Origin: Balneolaceae bacterium
GTDB lineage: Bacteria; Bacteroidota; Rhodothermia; Balneolales; Balneolaceae
NCBI GenBank assembly: GCA_007694095.1
Contig: RECI01000176.1
Location: forward strand, 1 to 64,000
Direction of reading: 5' to 3'
DNA length: 64,000 bases
Position numbers and translations under genes: made by a program
Shown: piece by piece, positions 36,156-45,000 of the stretch
Numbering within the stretch: the stretch's first letter is position 1
Layout of the letters: every line of letters begins with the position of its first letter
The notes under the pieces: model-generated
Database searches by the model: none
The model's input: only the letters and a program-made list of their open reading frames with translations
Told to the model about the DNA's origin: nothing

Positions 36156-36863
36156 TCAAACGTAATGAATCGCTTTTTTCAGGCCCATTGAATCTTTTGG
36201 CGGGTTTTGGGGTAATGATTTAACACCTTTATTTGCTGACTGTTTTGCCGCAAGGGCAAGGGCCATTGCATCCACAATGTCGTCTTCCTCGACCTCATTT
36301 CTCCGGTAGTCCTCCTTTATTACCCTGAAAAATTCAGCAGCTATTTCTTCATGATTGGTAATGAGATCGAGCCGGTGTCTCAACCCCTTTTTTGTATTTT
36401 TCTTCTGAAAGATCTTGCCACCATTCAGGTTCATAAAAATCAGTTCCGGGTGGCTTTCAAGCAAGATCTCCTGCAAATGATCATTTTCTGTTAAAAACTG
36501 GTCCAAAATCCTGATTTTTGGTGTAATATTCCACGCCTGCAGCGTGAGTTTCTTTTCCGTATACTCATAGCTTTGCATATTCGCTTCTACGTAGGATGGG
36601 GCATGAAGTGCCGGACGAATTGGCGGGCTAAACACACTCGACGCATAATCGGCACCCAGCTTTTTTCTCAACAGTTCATCACATTCACGGGTATACACCT
36701 CATCTTCAAGTCCAATTGGCATATCGATAAAAATCCGGTCAAAAGATTCGAGAATTGCTGCTAACTCATCATCTGTACGCAGAATTTTATAGAATGGGTT
36801 TCCATCATCAAAAGTAACGGCTATCCAACCGGCTTTACAGCCGTCTATTCCGGCAGTTTTCAA
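36156..36863 (-). CDS. DUF429 (RNase-H-like fold) protein
   Basis: 235 residues. It starts TAGIDGCKAGWIAV, with the acidic first strand of the RNase-H-like fold, then IFIDMPIGL and the R-ECDELLRKKLG segment typical of DUF429. GTVFSPP-like SSVFSPPIRPAL and the late acidic cluster EEDDIVDAMALALAA also match. A nuclease role has been proposed for the family but is not established. It follows aspS by 32 bp on the same strand and is likely co-transcribed. Confidence 0.8.
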   Translation of the reverse strand: MKTAGIDGCKAGWIAVTFDDGNPFYKILRTDDELAAILESFDRIFIDMPIGLEDEVYTRECDELLRKKLGADYASSVFSPPIRPALHAPSYVEANMQSYEYTEKKLTLQAWNITPKIRILDQFLTENDHLQEILLESHPELIFMNLNGGKIFQKKNTKKGLRHRLDLITNHEEIAAEFFRVIKEDYRRNEVEEDDIVDAMALALAAKQSANKGVKSLPQNPPKDSMGLKKAIHYV

Positions 36864-36895
36864 TGTTTTATCAATTATTCAGTTTATTGATTTCG

Positions 36896-38677
36896 CTAAA
36901 TGTTACTTGCTACTGACTTACGCAAAGCAATATGCAATTCTTTTAATTGATGCTCATCCACAACATCCGGAGAATTATCCATCAAACTTTGAGCTTTTTG
37001 GTTTTTTGGAAACGCAATAACATCACGTAAGCTTTGGGCTCCTGCCATCAGCATAATGATCCTGTCGAGCCCGAGGGCGATGCCACCGTGTGGCGGAGCT
37101 CCATACCGGAATGCATTGAGAAGAAAACCGAATTTATTTTCTGCTTCTTCTTTACCAATACCGAGTATGCTGAACACTTTTTGCTGAAGTTCAGTATCAT
37201 GTATCCGCATAGAGCCGCCTCCTATTTCATTTCCGTTCAGAACCAAATCATACGCCCTGGCATTCACCTTCTCCGGAGATTCATCCAGCAAATGCAGATC
37301 TTCCGGACGGGGGGATGTAAACGGATGGTGAAGTGAATAATACCGCAGATCCTCACGCGACCATTCAAACAGCGGGAAATCGGTAACCCATAAAAATTTT
37401 GATTTGGATGTATCAACCAATCCAAAATCGGCACCAGCAATCAGCCGCAGGCCACCCATTTGATTATATACATCGGGATCAGGTCCGGCAAGTATAAGAA
37501 CCAGGTCCCCTTCTCCGGCGCCTGCTTTAGCGGCCATTTGCCTCATCGTATCCTCATCGAGGAATTTGCCTACACTACAGGTAATCTCTCCACCCGAATT
37601 TTTCATAAAAATCATGCCGCCGGCACCGGTTTGTGATTTCGCTTTCTCGGTAAGCCTGTCTAAAGCGCCCCTGCCTAGTGACCCTTGTCCGGGAATGGTG
37701 ATGGCAATAACACGGCCACCTTTTTCCACAGTTGACTGAAATATTTTAAAACCGGATTCTGCAACAATTTCAGATAAATCGCTTATAGGTACATCAAACC
37801 TCAGATCGGGTTTATCTGAACCATATCTGGTGATGGCCTCGCGATATGTAAGGCGCGGAAAGGGGGTTTCAACCTCAACACCCAGGTGAGTTCTCCAAAT
37901 TTCTGCCATCAACTGCTCGTGTGTGGAGTAGATGACATCTTCGTTAATAAACGACATTTCCACATCAACCTGTGTAAATTCCGGCTGGCGGTCGGCCCTG
38001 AGGTCTTCATCACGGAAACATTTCACAATTTGGAAATAGCGGTCGAAACCGGAAACCATCAATAGCTGCTTATAGGTTTGCGGGCTTTGCGGAAGGGCAA
38101 AGAAGCGGCCGGCATTAACCCGGCTGGGTACCAGGTAGTCGCGTGCACCTTCGGGGGTTGACCGCATCAGGAACGGCGTCTCAACTTCAGCAAAATGCCT
38201 GGAATGATAAAATCTACGGATGCTGTGATACACCTCAGATCGCAGCAGCAGGTTTTTCTGCATTGAAGGCCTTCTGAGGTCAAGGTAACGGTAGCGCAGG
38301 CGTACCTCTTCGTTTGTGGCAATGTCGTCTTTAATTTCGAACGGGGGAGTCTGGGCTTTCGAATAAACATTCAGATCTGTTGCCTCCACCTCTATTTCGC
38401 CCGTTTTCATGTCAGGATTGACTGTCTCTTTATCGCGGGCCAAAACCGTTCCTTTGACACCAATCACATATTCGGAGCGTAACTGTTCTGCCTGTTGATG
38501 CAAATGTTTATTAGACTCATCAAAAACGACCTGAGTAATTCCGTATCGGTCCCTGAGATCAATGAAAATCAATCCGCCAAGATCACGCCTTGTGGAAATC
38601 CAGCCATTTAAAATAACCTCCTCTCCCTTATTATTTGTACCTAATTCACCACAAGTATGGGTTCGTAACCAGCTCAT
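36896..38677 (-). CDS. aspS: Aspartyl-tRNA synthetase
   Basis: About 593 residues, class II synthetase of the bacterial type. An N-terminal OB-fold anticodon domain begins SWLRTHTCGELG...GWISTRRDLGG. Motif 2 is FRDEDLRADRQPEFTQVD, the GAD insertion covers ~300-420, and motif 3 is GGIALGLDRIIMLM. The ORF opens at 38749, but that adds 24 residues without homology; the ATG at 38677 gives MSWLRTHTCGELG, the standard start. The DUF429 gene follows, and a small membrane protein gene is divergent. Confidence 0.95.
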   Translation of the reverse strand: MSWLRTHTCGELGTNNKGEEVILNGWISTRRDLGGLIFIDLRDRYGITQVVFDESNKHLHQQAEQLRSEYVIGVKGTVLARDKETVNPDMKTGEIEVEATDLNVYSKAQTPPFEIKDDIATNEEVRLRYRYLDLRRPSMQKNLLLRSEVYHSIRRFYHSRHFAEVETPFLMRSTPEGARDYLVPSRVNAGRFFALPQSPQTYKQLLMVSGFDRYFQIVKCFRDEDLRADRQPEFTQVDVEMSFINEDVIYSTHEQLMAEIWRTHLGVEVETPFPRLTYREAITRYGSDKPDLRFDVPISDLSEIVAESGFKIFQSTVEKGGRVIAITIPGQGSLGRGALDRLTEKAKSQTGAGGMIFMKNSGGEITCSVGKFLDEDTMRQMAAKAGAGEGDLVLILAGPDPDVYNQMGGLRLIAGADFGLVDTSKSKFLWVTDFPLFEWSREDLRYYSLHHPFTSPRPEDLHLLDESPEKVNARAYDLVLNGNEIGGGSMRIHDTELQQKVFSILGIGKEEAENKFGFLLNAFRYGAPPHGGIALGLDRIIMLMAGAQSLRDVIAFPKNQKAQSLMDNSPDVVDEHQLKELHIALRKSVASNI

Positions 38678-38778
38678 ATAAAATATATATTGATTAAATC
38701 GTAATATTATCGTTTCGTATTTAATCGCCAAAAATAAACAATCTGACAACCATTCGCTTATATGAACTGTAAAGAATT

Positions 38779-39210
38779 ATGCTGCACATCATTTTAACCC
38801 TGAACCTGTTCAGTAGTTTTTTTCTTTGCGGATTAATCTGGACCATTCAATTGGTTCATTATCCCACGTTCCATCATATCGATAAAACCAGATTTTCCAG
38901 GCATATCGCATTTCATGGTTTCAGGATTTCACTGATCGTAATTCCAGCAATGATAATTGAACTTGTTACTTCTACTGCCCTTGTACTGATTTCCATACCC
39001 TTTTTTAATTTTCACTTTGCCGGACTTATCGCTGTAATAGCCATATGGATCACCACATTCTTCGTTCAGGTACCGCTTCACAACAGCCTGTCACAACAAA
39101 GAAGTAAATACCTGATCCGTAAATTGATCCGGACAAATTGGTTACGAACTGCATTCTGGACTTTTAAAAGTTTACTTGGCATTGCAATATTATTCCTACT
39201 GGTTCCCTGA
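38779..39210 (+). CDS. Small four-helix membrane protein, unknown
   Basis: A 143-residue protein with about four membrane segments (~4-24, ~50-73, ~78-99, ~122-142). The pattern GLIWTIQLVHYPTFHHID near the start, with His/Tyr at the membrane edge, and the central IPAMIIELVTS recur in a family of unannotated small membrane proteins I have seen in Bacteroidota; I cannot name it. DUF1772-like topology is possible. It is transcribed away from aspS. A weak hairpin plus T-run follows its stop. Confidence 0.65.
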   Translation: MLHIILTLNLFSSFFLCGLIWTIQLVHYPTFHHIDKTRFSRHIAFHGFRISLIVIPAMIIELVTSTALVLISIPFFNFHFAGLIAVIAIWITTFFVQVPLHNSLSQQRSKYLIRKLIRTNWLRTAFWTFKSLLGIAILFLLVP

Positions 39211-39511
39211 AAACAGCTGCTATCCGGCTGGTTTTAAAATTTGGAATGATTTTTAGATAGCCTGGCATTATTTCCGGTTAGTTGTATCAGTTAATAAATT
39301 TCTGCTGCAGATAAAACCTCAAGCTCGATTTCATGCGACTACCCCGGGCAACGCTGCCAGGACCTTACGGACTCTGACAGGTTTTTCTAATAATCAATAC
39401 GAACCGGTTGTGGATGATGCCAATATTTAAATGATAAATATAAATTTTTCTTTACATTTTGGGAGAATGGTTTATATTCATAATTCAATTCATTTTATGA
39501 GACCATAAAGT
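39211..39511. other. Intergenic region with weak terminator
   Basis: 301 bp. At 39210-39235, AAACAGC and GCTGGTTTT form an imperfect stem ending in T, a plausible terminator for the membrane protein gene. Near 39345-39387 a GC-rich stretch ends in GACAGGTTTTT, slightly like the hairpin at 34334-34371. The rest is AT-rich and must contain the response regulator promoter. Confidence 0.4.
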
Positions 39512-40159
39512 GTGAAAATTATTCATATCATTATAGCGGAAGTTTTTGATATCTACAGGGCTGGCCTCAATGCTGTATTGAATGAGTATGCGAATTTCAG
39601 GGTCGTTGACAGTGTTAAAACTGCAAAGGATCTTCTGAAAGCCTACAAAAAAAATTCGAAGGCCGTTTGTATGGTTTCAAGCAGCCTCCCCGACAGCAAC
39701 ATTCATGAATTAATGAAGGAACTAAAAAAAATAAATCCCCAGGCCAGGGCAATAATTCTCACCCATTCCACTGATCTTGCACATCTGAATCAATCCCTTA
39801 AAGCAGGTATAAAAGGTTACTTAACAAAAAATGTAACGGTGGATGAACTTACGGATGTGATTCTTGTTGTTGAATCGGGCGAGCAGGGTTTCAGCAAGTC
39901 AGTGTCCCAGGCTATGATAGGCAAATATGCCGATATTACAAGAAGGGGAGGACTGCCGGGCAAGAAAACCATTACAAAAAGAGAAAAAGAAATTATGAAA
40001 CTTATTGTTGAGGGACATACGAGTGCCGAAATTGCCAAACAACTCTACATCAGCACCCGTACGGTTGAAACACACCGATCGAACCTCATGAATAAGCTTG
40101 AGCTTAAAAATACGGCGGAACTGGTACGTTTCGCGATTGAAGAGCAAAACCTGCTATAA
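39512..40159 (+). CDS. NarL/LuxR-type response regulator with atypical receiver
   Basis: 215 residues. The receiver-like domain covers ~1-125 and a LuxR helix-turn-helix ~150-215 (TKREKEIMKLIVEGHTSAEIAKQL...TVETHRSNLMNKL). The usual phospho-acceptor Asp at the end of strand 3 is missing: the segment reads AVCMVSSSLPD where canonical members have ...LLDLxMP. The first acidic patch is also reduced (IIIAEVF for a DD pair), while the switch Thr (ILTHST) and Lys (GYLTKN) remain. It is probably phosphorylation-independent. No histidine kinase is near. The start is GTG at 39512. Confidence 0.88.
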   Translation: MKIIHIIIAEVFDIYRAGLNAVLNEYANFRVVDSVKTAKDLLKAYKKNSKAVCMVSSSLPDSNIHELMKELKKINPQARAIILTHSTDLAHLNQSLKAGIKGYLTKNVTVDELTDVILVVESGEQGFSKSVSQAMIGKYADITRRGGLPGKKTITKREKEIMKLIVEGHTSAEIAKQLYISTRTVETHRSNLMNKLELKNTAELVRFAIEEQNLL

Positions 40160-40165
40160 ACCGTC

Positions 40166-40185
40166 TCTACGTATATATACGTAGA
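40166..40185. repeat. Perfect 20-bp palindrome
   Basis: TCTACGTATATATACGTAGA is fully self-complementary, six bases after the response regulator stop codon. It is AT-rich with alternating purine/pyrimidine steps and has no T-run, so an operator or cruciform is as likely as termination. Confidence 0.6.
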
Positions 40186-40274
40186 CAAATTACGATAAAA
40201 TACTTATTGCACAAGCCCCTTGATAAACCTATGTTAAATTTGCAAATGGGGTAATAGCCGTCTGTAGATGATAT

Positions 40275-40312
40275 TTAGCAGCATTCTTTGACCGGAATGC
40301 TGCTAATTTTTT
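40275..40312 (+). terminator. Rho-independent terminator
   Basis: TTAGCAGCATTC and GAATGCTGCTAA form a perfect 12-bp stem around an 8-base loop and run straight into TTTTTT. It lies 116 bp beyond the response regulator stop. Either the mRNA has a long 3' UTR or a short separate RNA ends here. Confidence 0.9.
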
Positions 40313-40381
40313 GTACACCGGTTTCCACACTTCCATTCCCGCTTAAGCTTTTCTATTTTGTGAGTAAAATAAATCACTCCG

Positions 40382-41164
40382 ATGTGCTCCATGGTTATCG
40401 CAAAACTTTCACATTCTCACCATTCTTTAGAAAGCGAAAAGCCTGTAAACCTTTTATGGACCGGTGGCTGGGACTCTACTTTCAGGCTGATGCAATTATT
40501 GCTGGTAGAGAAGGTTGCGGTGCAACCATATTACATTATCGATTACAGGAGAGAATCGATTGGCATGGAATTTAAATCGATGCGTTACCTCAGGAAAAAA
40601 ATCACGGAAACTTATCCCGAAACACGGAAATTATTACTACCAACTATTCATTCTGAGCTGGAATCAATCAACCCGGATAAACAAATTACCGAGTCTTACC
40701 TTAAAATAACAACTTACCGGCACCTCGGTGATCAGTACGACTGGCTCACACGGTTTTGTAAACAACACAACATCGGCAAAATAGAAATCGCTATTGAAAA
40801 ATTTTTAGACCATAATGAACTCAGCATTTTCCCTTACCTGTATAACCCGGATGATTATCCCACTTTTAAAAAACCAGACTATTACGATATCGTGAAACCG
40901 GAATTGGATTTCCTGTTCGGTTATTTCAAGATACCGCTTAAAGACACAACTAAACCGATGATGCTCCAATATGCCAGGGAAAAAGGATGGATGAACGAAA
41001 TTATGGATAAAACCTGGTTTTGTTACCGACCCACCCGTTTAAACTTGCCGTGTGGTTTATGCAAGCCATGCGAGCAAGTTATGGACATCCGATTTGGATG
41101 GAGAATTCCGCTGCACAGACGGGGATTGTACTATCTGAGAAAATGGAAGCGAAGGATTTTTTGA
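40382..41164 (+). CDS. PP-loop ATPase, QueC-like, with C-terminal Cys cluster
   Basis: 260 residues. The pyrophosphatase-type P-loop NLLWTGGWDSTFRLMQLL (~23-40) marks the adenine nucleotide alpha-hydrolase fold of QueC, TilS and related ligases. Near the C-terminus FCYRPTRLNLPCGLCKPC supplies four Cys, like the zinc site of QueC. The rest does not match QueC closely, and no queuosine gene is nearby, so a 7-cyano-7-deazaguanine synthase role is not claimed. It probably activates a carboxylate or carbonyl by adenylation. Start at 40382 or the in-frame ATG four codons on. Confidence 0.7.
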   Translation: MCSMVIAKLSHSHHSLESEKPVNLLWTGGWDSTFRLMQLLLVEKVAVQPYYIIDYRRESIGMEFKSMRYLRKKITETYPETRKLLLPTIHSELESINPDKQITESYLKITTYRHLGDQYDWLTRFCKQHNIGKIEIAIEKFLDHNELSIFPYLYNPDDYPTFKKPDYYDIVKPELDFLFGYFKIPLKDTTKPMMLQYAREKGWMNEIMDKTWFCYRPTRLNLPCGLCKPCEQVMDIRFGWRIPLHRRGLYYLRKWKRRIF

Positions 41165-41490
41165 TGGCTCCGTGGGTGCATGGATTTCAGTTTTTAGTGT
41201 TTAGTTGGTGATTGTTGATGCCTAAATATGGTTTATATTTTTAGTTTACTCTTCATGGCAACCAATTTTGTGGACACATTTTATTAAATCACACAAATAG
41301 AGATGAGATTCATTATATGTATTCGGCTATTACCAATTTCGATGATATCCCTCCATGTATTCACTTCCACCCGACCTCTGTAATCCTGATATAGGCGGGC
41401 TCTGCTTAGTCGGATGACACAACCCTTCCAACCCTGAGATATTGGGATTTTCGCTATCGCCCCAACTTTTCATCCCCACAAGCATGTTGT

Positions 41491-41578
41491 GACTGTCGCT
41501 ATCGCTCCAGCTTTTTGCTTCGCGGTAATCACTACGCTCCGCTGCGTGGGATAAATGAGGAGCACTGACGCTCTAAGC
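41491..41578 (+). repeat. Dispersed repeat, copy 1
   Basis: Reads GACTGTCGCTATCGCTCCAG..., then GTGGGATAAATGAGGAGC and ACTGACGCTCTAAGC. The reverse complement of 47956-48038 has the same order of blocks with small indels (GACTATCGTTATCGCTCCAG..., GTGGGATAAATCAGGAGC, GCTGACGTTCTGAGC). Both are non-coding and face each other across 6.4 kb of accessory genes. No transposase or target duplication was seen. Confidence 0.75.
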
Positions 41579-41605
41579 ACTTTTCACTTTTCACTTTTCA
41601 CTTCT
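41578..41605 (+). repeat. Heptanucleotide tandem repeat CACTTTT x4
   Basis: Three exact CACTTTT units followed by CACTTCT, starting at the end of the dispersed repeat. This simple tract is prone to slippage. It lies ~45 bp upstream of the small ORF at 41649. Confidence 0.8.
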
Positions 41606-41648
41606 TATACATTAAATTAATGGTAGAACAAATATTACATTTACTGCC

Positions 41649-41873
41649 ATGGCTTCAAACCTCCGGTTTCAAATTATCATTGATACTAAGGATATTTTCA
41701 TCAGCACCACGCCGGATGGCAAAATCCGGGTAAACATAACCGGTATAGAACTGGAACAGCTCGATAACATCGTAGATGCGGTTCAGGATGCCGGTAATGA
41801 AGCTGCCGAATATTTCCTCAACCTTGTGAACAAAAAACTTTTACCTGGCAAGGATATTCATACTCCGGACTAA
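41649..41873 (+). CDS. Small hypothetical protein (74 aa)
   Basis: MASNLRFQIIIDTKDIFISTTPDGKIRVNITGIELEQLDN... reads like a real soluble alpha/beta miniprotein: two strands, then an amphipathic helix (QLDNIVDAVQDAGNEAAEYFLNLVNKKL). No family is recognised. There is no obvious ribosome-binding site, which is not unusual here. Tandem repeats lie on both sides. It might be a domain remnant or a real small gene. Confidence 0.45.
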   Translation: MASNLRFQIIIDTKDIFISTTPDGKIRVNITGIELEQLDNIVDAVQDAGNEAAEYFLNLVNKKLLPGKDIHTPD

Positions 41874-42000
41874 TAGATCGTTTCAACCCAAATTAAGCAG
41901 CTTTTTGCTTGATTTGCTCACTGTAGATTTTTCGTTTGCGAAGTTTTCTAAGGTTCATAGCTTTGTAATTATGTGGTCAAGCTATATTAGGGATGGACAA

Positions 42001-42042
42001 AGTATCCAGTATCCCGTATCCAGTATCCAGTATCCCGTTACC
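42001..42042 (+). repeat. Heptanucleotide tandem repeat, six units
   Basis: AGTATCC AGTATCC CGTATCC is repeated as AGTATCC AGTATCC CGTTACC, so it is a 21-bp higher-order unit made of 7-bp units, present twice. It sits ~20 bp beyond the stop of the three-module enzyme gene that converges from the right. Confidence 0.85.
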
Positions 42043-42062
42043 CCACAAACCGCCCTAAGTCA

Positions 42063-45000
42063 TTACTTTACCCATTTTCCATTCAGCATTACACGGGTGA
42101 TATTGTACATGTTTCGGATATCCATATCAGGAGACCCATCCACAAGCACCAGGTCTGCAATTTTTCCGTTTTCAATACTTCCGATGCGCTGCTCTGACCG
42201 CAAATAGCGTGCATTTTGGATGGTACTGCTGCTGATAACTTCGAGTGGGCTGAGACCGGCCTCAGCCAGCATCTCCATCTCCCTCTGATACGACCATCCA
42301 AAAGTGGCATGTTGGATACCGTAAACATGAGATCCGGTCACAATCTTCATCCCTGCACGATTTGCCATTTCCGTGAATTTCAGCATGTTTCGAAACCCCT
42401 CAACATGATAATCTTCCACACCTTCTTCTCCCTCCCGGCGTTCAAATAGTGCCAGTGTTGGTGAAAAGACCACATTGTTTTGAATTGCAAGCCCTATCAC
42501 CTCCTTAACCCGTTCGTGCTCAAGATCAATTTTTGACCATAGCCTGTAACGCTCGTCACTTCGTGCATTATCGTCGTTTTTTACCGAATTTTTAAACTCA
42601 CGGGCATCAGCGGTATCAGCCAGCGCTGTTCCAAAGGATGTAACGTGTTCAATTCCGTTCACTCCGGCACGAATGGCGTCATCCGCATCTACCAACTCGA
42701 GGTGAGCCATAACCGGGACACCGGCCTCACGTGCGGTTTTGGTTACATCATCATAATATTCAAGCGGCAGCCGGTAATATATTTTTATGCCGGTCCCTCC
42801 TTCTTCCACATGTTTTCTGACCGTCTCACGGGCATGTGCCCCGTCCCTGACTACAACGGCCTGCTGCGGCCATACCGGCGGGAAACCGTCAAGATGAGCG
42901 CCGGTCAGAAATACCCTCGGCAGTGGTTTGTCAGTAAAATTCAGTGATTGGTAAAAGCTGAAAGGATGGCCGGGATCACGCAGGGAAGTGACACCTCTCT
43001 GAAGGTAGTCTGAGAGCAGGTCATTATTCATGATAGAATGAAAATGTGCATCTATAAGCCCGGGTATAAGTGTTTTCCCGGATGCATCAAATCTTTCGGC
43101 ATCAGCCGGTATCTCTATGTCATAACGGCTGCCTGCAGCGATAATACGATTGTTTTTCACGATTACTACCGCATCATCAACAGGCGGTCCTCCGAGACCG
43201 TCTATTAAGCGTGCCCCGTTAATCGCGATAAGGGATTCCTCTTTGGGCGCTTCGGCAGGATTCACCTCCTCCAGTGGTTTGATCAGCATCGACCTTAGTT
43301 CGTCGTATAACACTTGCTGCATTTCCGGACCGAAGCGGTTATAATCAAATGCTGTTTTGAAACGCAGATGTTCTCCCGCTCCCATTCTTTCAAATACCGG
43401 ACGTACCTGCTGAACGGCGTTCTTTACCTCTTCAGGCACTGCCTGTGTATCTATCTTTGGAGTGATAACCGAAACTTTCCTGGGGGCTACAGCGGCCATC
43501 ACCTCGTGATAATCATAGGGAACATGCTTTTCCTTCCCGATAAAATCGGCCAGCCAGGGCTGGAGCGGATAGTGCTTCGACCACCGGGCCAGCCCTCCGG
43601 TGTGTTTCTCTTCGGTATCCAGCCGCATTGGAGTAAATCCGGCGATCGAAATCACCCCTGCAATGCGCTCATCAAGCGCTGCCGCATGCAGAGCCGCGCG
43701 CCCTCCCATCGCAAATCCAAGCAGATAGATCTGGCCAGTATCCAAAAAACCGGTATCCCCGAATTCATCATATTCGGTGAGCGGTTCATAGATCAGCGCG
43801 TTGACGGCCTGCTTAATATCATGCACCATTTTGCCGAGCAGTGTCCATCCGGGATAGCGCTCATAAAACCGTGAGGCCTCTTCAATCCGGGTTCCATGAC
43901 CAATTTGATCAAATGCAAATACGGCATAACCTTGTGCCGCAAGTGCGAGGGTTGTGGGATGACCGCGCCGGTAACCAGCCCGATAACCATTTGAAACTGA
44001 GATGGGATGAATCCAGATGATGACGGGAAGTATATCGCCTCGTTCCACCGCTTCCTCCGGGTAGTAAATATCACCGGCGATATAATTACCAAAATTCAGG
44101 GATAATGAACCGATTCCCTCATAAGCCGAACCCGGCGCCCTTCTGCTTAACATACTCGAAATGTAGCCTCTTTCCGAACCGTAACTCCCTGCAAAGCTTG
44201 TTGCCTCCGGTGGTGCTGTACCCAGGCCGGCCCGTATCCGTTTGCGTATGTCCATCGAATAATTATCCCACTGCTGGTGGAAGTCATCTAATTCCGCAAT
44301 ATCGGAAAGCAGGTCATCCGGTGATTTATCCGGAAAATCATCCGGGCTAAGGCGTTCCGGCACAGTGCGTTCCCAATCTTGAAAAGCAGGATAAAGCGCA
44401 TCATTTACTACTCCCACCAGTGGTTTACGGTTGAGCTGTACATCCAGCCAGTCAAGATATTCCTCGATATCGCGCGCTTTTGTCTCGTGGGTGCCTGGTC
44501 GGTAAAGAAGCTGGATATTATCTCCGGCCCCCAATAGGTCATACACTTTTTTTGCGGATCGCCAGGAGTGCTCAATATCCCATACGCTTTCCACATTGTC
44601 ATTCAAAGCAACAGCATAGAGAAAAGGTGCCGGAGCAATGGCTGCAACCATATTTGGGGTGTCGATGGGCAGTTTATCTTCCCGGCCGGTAAAAAAGCGA
44701 AGCCTGGGATGGAACCAGTCGGGGAAACGCCGGGTTAGAATCTCAATGCCCTCAGCGAACTCCGATTCCGAAAAAAAGCGAAAGGTATTCACACCGCCCG
44801 CGCCGGAACTGCTGGAAATAATCGCACCAAAACGGGGATCAAGTGCACCTGCAATCACAGACAGCTTACCATTGCGGGAGTGACCGGTAAGAGCCACTTT
44901 ATCCTGCTCTATGAAGTCAAGTGTTTCAAGGTAATCCAAAACGCGGCTCGCACCCCAGGCCCTGCGGGCCATCAGTGACCAGTCATAATCAGGATAAACA

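Larger units (their letters stand above)
41165..41648. other. Repeat-rich intergenic region
   Basis: 484 bp without a supported gene. It holds the ~88-bp repeat at 41491-41578, a weaker internal copy of its first part around 41449-41475 (TCGCTATCGCCCCAACTTTT), and the heptamer tract at 41578-41605. Base composition is visibly different from the coding flanks. Confidence 0.5.

Noticed and set aside
41578-42042. CRISPR-like array
   Set aside because: Units are 7 bp, contiguous and without spacers, and no cas gene is present.
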